A DNA stretch of 38,984 nucleotides from Salinibacillus xinjiangensis (GCF_009649735.1 NZ_WJNH01000021.1:1-38984), one strand, 5' to 3'. Positions 9,562 to 16,190 are shown, counted from the first letter of the stretch. The notes: a model not told the origin generated them from the sequence alone. Numbers and translations: made by a program.

Positions 9562-10746
9562 TCATTTCTCCTTCATAAATAACTGTAGCTTTTCTATACG
9601 TCTAACGGCTTCCTCTAATCGATCTTCATCATCAAGTAAACCTACACGAAGATACCCTTCACCTGATGCCCCGAATCCATGACCAGGTGCCGTCATTACA
9701 TGTGCTTCTTCTAATAAAACATTAGCAAGCTCTTCAGATGTATATCCGCTAGGAACAGGCAGCCATACAAAAAATGTTCCTTTCGGCGCCTCTACTTCCC
9801 ACCCAATTTCGTTCAATTTTTGAATGAATCTATCCCTTCTACTTTGATAGGTATCCACTAATTGCTGAACAGCCTCTTGACTACTAGTTAAAGCTTTTGC
9901 AGCAGCATGTTGAACCGCACCAAATAAGCTTACATAAAGGTGATCCTGAATTAAATTAATACTATTGATGACAGACTGGTTACCAATGGCAAAGCCAACC
10001 CGCCAACCAGCCATATTATAGGTCTTTGATAAAGTATAGATTTCTACTCCGATATCCTTAGCTCCTTTAGACTGTAAAAAGCTTTGCGGCTTTTGCCCAT
10101 CAAATCCTAAAGCCCCATAAGCAAAGTCATGAACTACACAAATGTTGTTCTCCTTAGCTAAGTTGACGGTTTCATCAAAAAAAGATTTTGTGGCGGTAGC
10201 TGACGTCGGATTGTTCGGGTAGTTTAAAAACATCAATTTGGCCTCTTCCATCGAATCAGCACTAATTTTTTGATAGTCAGGTAAAAAATCATTCTCCTTT
10301 AATAAAGGCATAAACTCAGTTTTGGCATTTGCCAATGCAATACCTGACATGTAATCCGGGTAACCTGGGTCAGGAAGTAAAGCTAAATCTCCTGAATTCA
10401 GCAGACATTGACTAATTTCCACTAAACCAGTTTTGGCTCCAAACAACACTGCAATCTCTTTTTCTGGGTCAATATCCACTCCATATTCTCTTTTATAAAA
10501 TTCTGCTACGGCTTCCTTTAAAAACGGATAACCTTGGAATGGAGAATATTTATGATACTTGGGATTTTCAGACGCTTTCTGTAGCTCTTCAACAATATGG
10601 GGCGGCGTTGGCAAATCTGGATTCCCTTGCCCTAGATTAATAATGTCATGACCTTGTTTTTTCATTTTATGTACCTTTTTCACGAGCTTGGCAAAGAATT
10701 GTTCTGGTAGTCTTTGCAATGCTTCAGATTGTTCGAATGTATTCAT
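9562..10746 (-). CDS. mtnE: Pyridoxal-phosphate aminotransferase, MtnE type
   Basis: Fold-type I aminotransferase (394 residues). INLGQGNPDLPTP near residue 40, NYPNNPTSA near 175, HDFAYG near 206 and the PLP lysine in LSKTYNMAGWRVGF near 240 are all present, as is the C-terminal arginine region LRVGLLD. It closely resembles B. subtilis MtnE (YkrV), which converts 2-keto-4-methylthiobutyrate to methionine at the end of methionine salvage. The divergent neighbour is an MtnU-type amidase, supporting this. No other salvage genes are in the window, so a broader methionine/glutamine transaminase role is possible. Confidence 0.8.
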   Translation of the reverse strand: MNTFEQSEALQRLPEQFFAKLVKKVHKMKKQGHDIINLGQGNPDLPTPPHIVEELQKASENPKYHKYSPFQGYPFLKEAVAEFYKREYGVDIDPEKEIAVLFGAKTGLVEISQCLLNSGDLALLPDPGYPDYMSGIALANAKTEFMPLLKENDFLPDYQKISADSMEEAKLMFLNYPNNPTSATATKSFFDETVNLAKENNICVVHDFAYGALGFDGQKPQSFLQSKGAKDIGVEIYTLSKTYNMAGWRVGFAIGNQSVINSINLIQDHLYVSLFGAVQHAAAKALTSSQEAVQQLVDTYQSRRDRFIQKLNEIGWEVEAPKGTFFVWLPVPSGYTSEELANVLLEEAHVMTAPGHGFGASGEGYLRVGLLDDEDRLEEAVRRIEKLQLFMKEK

Positions 10747-10783
10747 TACCTCTCATCTCCCGTATCTAACTATATTGTTTTTT

Positions 10784-10812
10784 ATGATATCGGTCTGGAG
10801 ATAATTTGTAAA
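10784..10812 (-). promoter_or_regulatory. Candidate sigma-A promoter of mtnE
   Basis: On the minus strand TTTACA (10807-10812), 17-nt spacer, TATCAT (10784-10789). Leader is about 35 nt. No S-box riboswitch fits in this space. Confidence 0.5.
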
Positions 10813-10844
10813 GTTTAGAAAAGAATCAATTGTTTATTATTTAA

Positions 10845-10873
10845 TTGACAGATGAAGGGACTAATGACATAAT
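10845..10873 (+). promoter_or_regulatory. Sigma-A promoter of mtnU
   Basis: TTGACA (10845-10850), 17-nt spacer, CATAAT (10868-10873). It is back-to-back with the mtnE promoter. Predicted start about 10880. Confidence 0.7.
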
Positions 10874-10880
10874 ATTCAAC

Positions 10881-10907
10881 AATATTATGGAGGCGAACTC
10901 CAATATT
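10881..10907 (+). other. Hairpin at the 5' end of the mtnU transcript
   Basis: GGAG (10889-10892), loop GCGAA, CTCC (10898-10901), flanked by two AATATT copies that can extend the stem. It falls at the predicted transcription start and abuts the ribosome site AAGGAGAG. It may be an operator or an mRNA-stabilising 5' hairpin; this is inference. Confidence 0.4.
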
Positions 10908-10921
10908 AAGGAGAGAATCAG

Positions 10922-11710
10922 ATGACTCTTAAAGCGGCCTTGATTCAGATGGATATTGCATATGGGGATCCCCAAGCGAATTACCGCAAAGTGAAAGATC
11001 TTATCGCAGAAGCTGTTCAGCATGAGGTTGATGTGGTTGTTCTCCCTGAACTATGGACAACAGGCTATGACCTAACGAGGCTGGATGAAATTGCTGATAA
11101 GGAAGGATTAGAAAGCCTTTCTTTTCTAAAATCCCTCGCTCAGGAACACCACGTTTATATCATTGGAGGATCTGTTGCTAAGCGTACTCAGCAAGGTGTA
11201 ACCAATACAATGTTTGTGATCAGTCATACTGGTGAATTACTAAGTGAATACAGCAAAGCACATTTATTTCGTTTAATGGATGAGGAAAAGTACTTAATAG
11301 AAGGAAATCATTCAGGCTTATTTGATTTAAATAACCATAAATGTGCAGGACTTATCTGCTATGATATACGTTTTCCAGAATGGATTCGAACTCATATGCT
11401 CAACAATACAAAAGTATTATTTGTTGTGGCAGAATGGCCTGAGCCGCGAATTGATCACTGGCGGAGCTTGCTAATCAGCCGTGCCATTGAAAATCAATGC
11501 TATGTGGTCGCCTGTAACAGGGTTGGATCAGATCCTAAGAACAATTTTGGCGGTCATTCCTTGATTATTGGCCCATGGGGAGAAATTATAGCAGAGGCGG
11601 ATAAAGACGAAACGATTTTATATGGTAATATTCACTTAGAGCAGGTTGATGAGGTCAGAAAAACAATTCCAATCTTTTCTGACCGCAGACCCGATATATA
11701 CAAGTTATAA
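10922..11710 (+). CDS. mtnU: Carbon-nitrogen hydrolase, MtnU (omega-amidase) type
   Basis: Nitrilase-superfamily enzyme of 262 residues. The catalytic triad is visible: Glu in VVLPELWTTGYD near residue 43, Lys in SKAHLF near 112, and Cys in GLICYDIRFPEW near 147. It resembles B. subtilis MtnU (YkrU), thought to be an omega-amidase that hydrolyses alpha-ketoglutaramate, the by-product of glutamine-dependent transamination by MtnE. The divergent placement beside an MtnE-like aminotransferase fits that pairing. ATG with AAGGAGAG 6 nt upstream. The substrate is inferred. Confidence 0.8.
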   Translation: MTLKAALIQMDIAYGDPQANYRKVKDLIAEAVQHEVDVVVLPELWTTGYDLTRLDEIADKEGLESLSFLKSLAQEHHVYIIGGSVAKRTQQGVTNTMFVISHTGELLSEYSKAHLFRLMDEEKYLIEGNHSGLFDLNNHKCAGLICYDIRFPEWIRTHMLNNTKVLFVVAEWPEPRIDHWRSLLISRAIENQCYVVACNRVGSDPKNNFGGHSLIIGPWGEIIAEADKDETILYGNIHLEQVDEVRKTIPIFSDRRPDIYKL

Positions 11711-11715
11711 GACTG

Positions 11716-11750
11716 GAGATGCCAATCAGCAATTGGCATCTCTATTTTTT
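11716..11750 (+). terminator. Intrinsic terminator of mtnU
   Basis: Perfect 11-bp stem GAGATGCCAAT (11716-11726) / ATTGGCATCTC (11732-11742), 5-nt loop, followed by TATTTTTT. Confidence 0.9.
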
Positions 11751-11783
11751 CACAATCAGTATTCAGTATTTATAAGTTCAATC

Positions 11784-11824
11784 GGTAGATAGTTAAGCGC
11801 AACTAGGCTCTAGCCAAGTTTTCT
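11784..11824 (+). repeat. Dispersed repeat, short copy
   Basis: This intergenic stretch (GGTAGATAG ... GCGCAACTAGGC ... CTAGCCAAGTTTTCT) matches the minus strand of 16191-16257 in three blocks in the same order, lacking a roughly 20-nt internal part of that copy. It lies between mtnU and the sda-like ORF, in a 304-bp gap in which nothing else was recognised apart from the mtnU terminator. Confidence 0.6.
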
Positions 11825-12002
11825 ACATGCCTAAAGGTTTAAAAACATTTATTATCGGGAAATAACTAATATAATTTACTTTAATAGAAAAACTAGATTG
11901 TCATCAAGTACATCTAAAAATGGCTGAAATAATCAGTTTTTCTTACCTTATCATTCTTGATAGCTACGAGAAGGTCTTATGTTCTAACTATCCAAACATA
12001 AC

Positions 12003-12009
12003 GGGAGTG
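12003..12009 (+). promoter_or_regulatory. Ribosome binding site deciding a non-AUG start
   Basis: GGGAGTG, a near match to the anti-SD complement GGAGGTG, ends 5 nt before the ATC codon at 12015-12017. No ATG, GTG or TTG exists in frame between the upstream TAA (11985-11987) and the conserved part of the sda-like frame. Confidence 0.5.
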
Positions 12010-12014
12010 ATACT

Positions 12015-12167
12015 ATCAGATTTTCATACATTAATGATGAAAAGCTGGAGGACGCCTATAAAAGAGCATTAGACTTACAATTGGATCATGATTTTGTGAA
12101 TATTTTAAAAGAAGAAATGCGATTAAGAAATGAACGAAAAGAAAAAACAAAAGAAACATCTACTTAA
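12015..12167 (+). CDS. sda: Sda-like sporulation histidine kinase inhibitor
   Basis: Fifty-codon ORF encoding (M)RFSYINDEKLEDAYKRAL followed by DLQLDHDFVNILKEEMRLRNER. It shares the pattern of Sda (LSDExLxxxYxxAxxLxLxxDFIxLIxxEIxRR), the small helical-hairpin protein that blocks KinA/KinB autophosphorylation and delays sporulation when DNA replication is disturbed. It is followed by a terminator. The start is odd: the only in-frame candidate with a proper ribosome site is an ATC at 12015; ATT at 12030 is second choice. A small indel near the start, or a sequencing error, could also explain it. No DnaA box was seen upstream. It could be an Sda paralogue. Confidence 0.6.
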   Translation: MRFSYINDEKLEDAYKRALDLQLDHDFVNILKEEMRLRNERKEKTKETST

Positions 12168-12190
12168 AAGCAGGCTTATTGCCTGCTATA
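12166..12190. terminator. Bidirectional terminator between sda-like ORF and AbiGi-like gene
   Basis: AGCAGGC (12169-12175) and GCCTGCT (12181-12187) with a 5-nt loop, perfect 7-bp stem. On the minus strand it is followed by TTTTAAG; the plus-strand tail is poor. It sits between two convergent genes. Confidence 0.65.
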
Positions 12191-12200
12191 CATAACCTAT

Positions 12201-12896
12201 TTATATATTTTCAATCAAATCCCAACTTAACACACTTATATTTCGATACCCATGTTCCTTTAAGAAGCCTTGAATATCATTAACTTCTGATTTCGGTACA
12301 ATAATCGCTTCAACATCTTGCTCGACGAAACGAAAATTTTCCAAGCATCTCCACTCTCGCTCACCATAGAAGGTATCGTCATAATCTGTATCAAAATGTG
12401 TAATTTTTAAGAAGTTCACTAAAGGATTTTCCTTTGTAATCCCTAGTTTGTGGAGAAAGGATTGTATATTTTCATTTGATATGTCCTTGTTGACATTTCT
12501 CACCTGATTGGGCATGGTCTTCATCATTTTTGTTGGATGTGGCTCAAAGTAAAGTACAGGATGAAAGTTTTCATGAATCTTCTTTGAATTAAATCCAATC
12601 CCGTAATCCCCATAATACTGCCTATGAAAGGTTAAATCCTTTAAAGGAATATCACAAACACAACAGAACTTATCGGTGATCACAGATTCTAACACTTTCT
12701 CAGTACTAGTTGCTTGTAATACCTTGGTTTGAATGATGTTTTTAAGGTTTTCCATTGCTTCTTTCGGTTGTCTTAGAAACGTATTCTCCTTTACTTCCCT
12801 TAAACATCGATAATTGTGCCATACAACACTGCCATCTTTTGAAACTGGTCCTCCTGTGAAATGCCAATAAATGTTCGAATAAAAGCGAGGTTTCAT
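12201..12896 (-). CDS. AbiGi-like protein (putative abortive-infection antitoxin family)
   Basis: A 231-residue soluble protein. The opening FYSNIYWHFTGGP, the central CVCDIPLKDL followed by YYGDYGIGF, and HPVLYFEP, then a C-terminal GEREWRCL block, resemble the family annotated as AbiGi (PF10899), named after the first gene of the lactococcal AbiG phage-abortive system. That naming does not establish a defence role. No AbiGii-like partner is adjacent. It has its own ribosome site (AAGGGGG) and lies beside a decayed gene in a lineage-specific patch. Recognition is from memory of the motif pattern. Confidence 0.5.
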   Translation of the reverse strand: MKPRFYSNIYWHFTGGPVSKDGSVVWHNYRCLREVKENTFLRQPKEAMENLKNIIQTKVLQATSTEKVLESVITDKFCCVCDIPLKDLTFHRQYYGDYGIGFNSKKIHENFHPVLYFEPHPTKMMKTMPNQVRNVNKDISNENIQSFLHKLGITKENPLVNFLKITHFDTDYDDTFYGEREWRCLENFRFVEQDVEAIIVPKSEVNDIQGFLKEHGYRNISVLSWDLIENI

Positions 12897-12934
12897 TATT
12901 CTGGTTTCCCCCTTATTTATTTATAGAAGGAATG

Positions 12935-12964
12935 AAAGCATTAAGCCTGTTAGCCTAATGCTTT
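12935..12964 (-). terminator. Hairpin between lipoprotein pseudogene and AbiGi-like gene
   Basis: AAAGCATTA (12935-12943) and TAATGCTTT (12956-12964) form a 9-bp stem with a 12-nt loop. The T-tail is weak on both strands, so it is a probable rather than certain terminator. Confidence 0.45.
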
Positions 12965-13000
12965 ATTTGGGATAAATTATAATGATTGTAATGCTTTTTT

Positions 13001-13390
13001 CTACTCATTATATTTTTCTTCCGGAAGGCTATAGTTGATTTGGACCAAAAGATTATCGTGCTGGATCGTCCACGAAAAGAGCATGGCGCTTTCTTCTCCT
13101 AAGGAATCATAGTAGTCCTTCATTTCGGTTAAAGCTTCCTTATCTGTAAAGCTAAAATTCTTCCTCCAGCACCCTCACCTAATGACGGGATAAGAAAACG
13201 AAATCCTTCCTCCGCCTTCATAGGGGCCATCCCATAATCATCCTTTGTCATTTGAGTCGGTTCTTCTACTTCTAATCCAACCTCATCAAAAGCTTCAATC
13301 GCATCATCTGCACTCCATTTTGAAAACTCGTCCCCACAGGCACTGAGGAAAAGGATAATGAGGATGATAAGTAATCCGTACTTTTTTCAT
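13001..13390 (-). pseudogene. Frameshifted small lipoprotein gene
   Basis: An ATG at 13390 with AAAGGAG 8 nt upstream begins ATG AAA AAA, but the hydrophobic stretch YGLLIILIILFLSACGDEF with its lipobox (LSAC) is in another frame. It reads on to GFRFLIPSLGEGAGG and then a second shift is needed to continue NFSFTDKEALTEMKDYYDS ... NYSLPEEKYNE to a TAG at 13001. Two indels (one in the A-run at the start, one near 13170) therefore break a lipoprotein of about 125 residues. Sequencing error is possible, but two independent breaks favour decay. I do not recognise the family. Confidence 0.7.
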
Positions 13391-13516
13391 TGTTTAAACT
13401 CCTTTCTGTTTGTTAGAAAGAAATATTAAGTACATATTCGTTAGTATCACCAAATCACGGTTTGGGTATTTAATTTAATTGAAAATGCTTTTTGGGTTTT
13501 GAATGGAGTGGGTTGT

Positions 13517-13751
13517 GCTGTTCGGGGGGGGGGAGCGCTAAAGTATATTCCTTGTATGCTGAAGTTATATATAGTTTAGCTGAAGTTATATATGGTTTAA
13601 GCTAAAGTTAGGGATTTTTGATGAAGTCGGTGACTTATTTGCTGAATATAGAATGAATCATGCTAATACACAAGTCAGGTTTGCTAAAGTTTAGGAGCAA
13701 TATGCTAAAACCAGTTCATGCTGCGCAAGCGATACATAGATCTAAAAGCAT
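13517..13751. repeat. Degenerate repeat array with about 21-nt period (array B)
   Basis: Units starting GCTAAAGT or GCTGAAGT (variants GCTGTTC, GATGAAGT, GCTAATA, TCTAAAAG) begin at 13517, 13537, 13558, 13579, 13601, 13620, 13641, 13662, 13683, 13704, 13720 and 13741. Steps are 20, 21, 21, 22, 19, 21, 21, 21, 21, 16, 21. The unit at 13683 (GCTAAAGTTTAGGAG) is nearly the unit at 4997 (GCTAAAGTTTAGATT) of array A. Stop codons and shifting phase exclude a repeat protein. It lies directly behind the tRNA operon terminator and occupies most of the 361-bp gap 13391-13751. Confidence 0.8.
13524..13533 (+). repeat. G10 homopolymer
   Basis: Ten consecutive G within the first unit of array B, in an otherwise AT-rich intergenic stretch. 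Such runs are slippage-prone; the length may be unreliable. Confidence 0.8.
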
Positions 13752-13791
13752 AAAAAAAAGCTCACAAGCGTTTATAAACACTTGTGAGCTT
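13752..13791 (-). terminator. Terminator of the tRNA-Gly/tRNA-Arg operon
   Basis: Very strong hairpin: AAGCTCACAAGYG pairs with CRCTTGTGAGCTT across an 8-nt loop, followed on the minus strand by a run of eight T. Confidence 0.92.
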
Positions 13792-13802
13792 TATTATGTA
13801 TA

Positions 13803-14091
13803 CGTCCCAGGAGAGATTCGAACTCCCGACCCACAGCTTAGCTTACCACTATGACTTTCGCCACCAACAAACAATTGTTGTTTGTGGTCTGGACTATATC
13901 TTCACCATTTCAGGTGCGACACGTATAGTCTCTACGGATCCTCACGATATGCGTAAGTTTCCTCGGTGTTGCCATCAGCATAATCTGTTAAGGTTTCACC
14001 GATACAGTGTCGTCCACTCTATAGGTTTCTTATTTCCCTATAAAGGCTCCTACTTGAAGGCTGTTGCTCTATCCTGCTGAGCTACTGGGAC
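13803..14091 (-). tRNA. tRNA-Arg(UCU), interrupted by a group I intron
   Basis: Exon 1 is 14057-14091 and exon 2 is 13803-13841 (mature length 74 nt, no encoded CCA). Exon 1 reads GTCCCAG TA GCTC ... GAGC A ACAGC CTT; exon 2 reads CTAA GCTGT GGGTC GGGAG TTCGAAT CTCTC CTGGGAC G. Joined, the acceptor (GTCCCAG/CTGGGAC), anticodon (ACAGC/GCTGT) and T stems (one G-U) pair, and the loop is CTTCTAA with anticodon UCU. The gene lies 1 nt after tRNA-Gly and shares its promoter and terminator. AGA is a common arginine codon in AT-rich Bacilli, so efficient splicing should matter to the cell. Confidence 0.9.
13842..14056 (-). other. Group I self-splicing intron, 215 nt, no ORF
   Basis: The intron splits U34 from C35 of the anticodon. 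The 5' exon ends in U and the intron ends in G, as group I splicing requires. Core element R (GTAGAGACTATA, 13924-13935) and S (AAGATATAGTCC, 13891-13902; the canonical form) are present. P7 forms from GACTAT (13925-13930) and ATAGTC (13892-13897). P8 is CACC/GGTG (13913-13916, 13903-13906). A P2 hairpin TATAGG/CCTATA (14037-14042, 14020-14025) and a P9 hairpin CAAACAA/TTGTTTG (13868-13884) are clear. P1 could not be drawn convincingly by eye. Size is close to the tRNA introns of Azoarcus and cyanobacteria. There is no room for a homing endonuclease. Confidence 0.88.
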
Positions 14092-14092
14092 A

Positions 14093-14166
14093 TGGAGCGG
14101 GTGATGGGAATCGAACCCACGACATCAGCTTGGAAGGCTGAGGTTTTACCACTAAACTACACCCGC
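14093..14166 (-). tRNA. tRNA-Gly(UCC)
   Basis: Complete 74-nt cloverleaf with encoded CCA: acceptor GCGGGTG/CACCCGC, anticodon loop CTTCCAA (anticodon UCC), T arm TGGG TTCGATT CCCA. First gene of a two-tRNA operon. Confidence 0.97.
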
Positions 14167-14187
14167 AAATCCTGACCGACAAAACCT

Positions 14188-14216
14188 ATTATATAAAGCT
14201 ATACTCATTTTGTCAA
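14188..14216 (-). promoter_or_regulatory. Consensus sigma-A promoter of the tRNA operon
   Basis: On the minus strand a perfect TTGACA (14211-14216), 17-nt spacer and perfect TATAAT (14188-14193), about 20 nt before tRNA-Gly. A full-consensus promoter fits a stable-RNA operon. Confidence 0.92.
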
Positions 14217-14235
14217 CAGGATTTATAAATTTATT

Positions 14236-14757
14236 CTAATCAATATGGACCGAAGTAGTGGATTCCACCTCTCCGTCCATATTAACAAACTCTACTTGGA
14301 GCTCCTGTTTCCCTTCAAATGCCAATCGTACATAAGTAGGCGTTCGCCCAGCAACTCCTCCGCGGGGTTGTCGTACACTCCCTGGATTAATAAATAATTT
14401 TTCCCCAACCTTTTCTGCACCTGCTAGATGAGAATGACCAAAACAGACAATTTTAGCCCCCACTTCATCAGCTCGATATGACAAAGGCATTAAATTCATT
14501 TTCACTTGAAATAAATGACCATGGGTAATGAAGAAAGGAACTCCTTCTACTGTAACTTGATTTTCCTCAGGATATTTTGGGTCAAAATCACAATTCCCAC
14601 GAACCTTTTCAAACCCTTTCATAGGTTCTGAATCAAAATCAAGCTCCGAATCACCACAATGAATAAACGCACTTGCCTCATCCTGATGGCGCTCTTTAAT
14701 CATCTTTAATTCCTTCTCTAAGCCATGAGTATCACTTGTAATGATGACAACTGCCAT
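14236..14757 (-). CDS. ysnB: Metallophosphoesterase, YfcE/MJ0936 family (YsnB)
   Basis: Calcineurin-like phosphodiesterase of 173 residues. Metal-binding motifs are visible in order: SDTHG near residue 7, HCGDSE near 38, GNCD near 56, THGH near 78, and GHSH near 106. These proteins hydrolyse phosphodiesters such as bis-pNPP in vitro; the natural substrate is unknown. The ATG at 14757 is preferred because a GTG three codons upstream lies inside the GGAGTGAT ribosome site. It follows rdgB by 5 nt and is the last gene of the rph-rdgB-ysnB unit. Confidence 0.88.
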   Translation of the reverse strand: MAVVIITSDTHGLEKELKMIKERHQDEASAFIHCGDSELDFDSEPMKGFEKVRGNCDFDPKYPEENQVTVEGVPFFITHGHLFQVKMNLMPLSYRADEVGAKIVCFGHSHLAGAEKVGEKLFINPGSVRQPRGGVAGRTPTYVRLAFEGKQELQVEFVNMDGEVESTTSVHID

Positions 14758-14762
14758 ATGTA

Positions 14763-15368
14763 TCACTCCATTGCATCATTTTGTTTCAACCATGAAATCA
14801 TTTGGTCAATAGCATGTCGCCGATGACTGATCTGATTTTTTTCCTCTGGTGAGTATTGAGCTAAAGAACGATGGCTACCCTCCGGATAAAAAATTGGATC
14901 ATAGCCAAATCCATGTTCTCCAATTGGCTCTTCGCCTATGCACCCTTCACATGTTCCCCTTTTTGTAATGGTCTGTGAGCCTGGTCTAGCTAAGGCTAGA
15001 ACACAAACGAAACGGGCTGTACGATTATCTGTTTTAACGCCCTTAAGCTCTTCTAAAACCTTCTCTAAATTTTTCTGATCATTTTTTTCTAAGCCAGCAT
15101 AACGGGCTGAATATACCCCAGGTTCTCCATTTAACGCATCGACTTCTAATCCTGAATCATCACCTAATACAGGGATTTGGAAACGTTCGGCAATGGTTTC
15201 CGCTTTGATTACGGCATTTTCCTCAAAGGTGGTACCTGTCTCTTCAATTTCTGGAATAGTTTCCTCCATATCTAAGAGAGATAAAACCTCAATACCAATC
15301 TGCCCGAAAATTTCCTTGAACTCCTTGGCCTTACCTTTATTTTTCGTTGCTAGTAAGATTTGTTTCAT
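14763..15368 (-). CDS. rdgB: dITP/XTP pyrophosphatase (RdgB/HAM1 family)
   Basis: House-cleaning nucleotidase that hydrolyses non-canonical purine triphosphates (dITP, ITP, XTP) to monophosphate and pyrophosphate. The family signature [10 protein letters not shown] near residue 8, catalytic [23 protein letters not shown] near 69, FGYDPIF near 152 and SHRRHA near 182 are all present; 201 residues is typical. Its start overlaps the end of rph by 32 nt. In B. subtilis the equivalent is ysnA. Confidence 0.95.
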   Translation of the reverse strand: MKQILLATKNKGKAKEFKEIFGQIGIEVLSLLDMEETIPEIEETGTTFEENAVIKAETIAERFQIPVLGDDSGLEVDALNGEPGVYSARYAGLEKNDQKNLEKVLEELKGVKTDNRTARFVCVLALARPGSQTITKRGTCEGCIGEEPIGEHGFGYDPIFYPEGSHRSLAQYSPEEKNQISHRRHAIDQMISWLKQNDAME

Positions 15369-16143
15369 CTTTCATCGCCCTATCCTCATTTGATTCTTTC
15401 TGGTTTGCTAAAAGTTTTTCATGCCATTTACCAACGGCGACACGTTGGACCTCAAAGATTTCCTTCAAGCCATCATTAGCCAGCTTAAGCATTTTCGTTA
15501 ATTCATCATAGGAAAATGTATCCTCTTCACCAGTTCCTTGTATTTCGACAAACTCATTATTTCCATTCATCACAATGTTCAGGTCAACCTTAGCTGAGGA
15601 ATCCTCCTCATAGCAAAGATCAAGAATTTCGGTGCCATCAGGTAAAATACCTACCGATGTGGCCGCTAAGTAATTTTTGATTGGAAATTCCTTTAACGCC
15701 TTGTTATCAACTAGTTTTCCAAAGGCTAGAACCACAGCTACAAAGGCTCCTGATATGGAGGCTGTGCGTGTTCCACCATCTGCTTGAATGACATCACAAT
15801 CAACCCAAACCGTACGTTCTCCTATTTTATCAAGGTCAACAACTGCCCTAAGGGAACGCCCTATTAAACGTTGAATTTCCATTGTTCGACCAGAAATCTT
15901 TCCTTTTGAAGATTCACGAATATTCCGTTGTCCAGTTGCTCTTGGTAGCATAGCGTACTCAGCTGTTATCCAGCCCTTACCCTGTCCTCTTAAAAAAGGG
16001 GGAACTCGATCTTCTATACTAGCATTACAAATAACCTTTGTATCACCTACACTAATGAGGACGGAACCCTCTGGATGTTTCGTGAAATTGGTTTCCATAT
16101 GTATTTTACGAAGTTCGTTTACATTTCGTCCATCAACTCTCAT
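15337..16143 (-). CDS. rph: Ribonuclease PH
   Basis: Phosphorolytic 3'-5' exoribonuclease that trims tRNA 3' ends. The protein starts [13 protein letters not shown] and carries the RNase PH core ([48 protein letters not shown]). It is 268 residues, about 20 longer than B. subtilis Rph because of a charged C-terminal tail after [11 protein letters not shown] that overlaps the rdgB start in another frame. A ribosome site, AAAGGAGG, precedes the ATG. Confidence 0.96.
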   Translation of the reverse strand: MRVDGRNVNELRKIHMETNFTKHPEGSVLISVGDTKVICNASIEDRVPPFLRGQGKGWITAEYAMLPRATGQRNIRESSKGKISGRTMEIQRLIGRSLRAVVDLDKIGERTVWVDCDVIQADGGTRTASISGAFVAVVLAFGKLVDNKALKEFPIKNYLAATSVGILPDGTEILDLCYEEDSSAKVDLNIVMNGNNEFVEIQGTGEEDTFSYDELTKMLKLANDGLKEIFEVQRVAVGKWHEKLLANQKESNEDRAMKDETNLTSNEK

Positions 16144-16190
16144 CTTGATATCCTCCTTTAGTGAGACTATAACATAATTTACTAAACTAA

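Noticed and set aside
10747-10921. S-box (SAM) riboswitch controlling mtnE or mtnU
   Set aside because: The whole divergent gap is 175 bp with back-to-back promoters; leaders are too short and no S-box core motifs were seen.
12035-12100. ATG at 12035 as the start of the sda-like gene
   Set aside because: It is in a different frame from the Sda-like residues and that frame does not give a protein resembling any family.
13842-14056. Two separate damaged tRNA genes rather than one interrupted tRNA
   Set aside because: The halves complement each other exactly (acceptor and anticodon stems, 7-nt loop) and the intervening sequence carries group I core elements.
13660-14080. Small plus-strand ORFs over the tRNA-Arg region
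   Set aside because: They lie antisense to the tRNA exons, the group I intron and the terminator; no ribosome site or protein-like composition.
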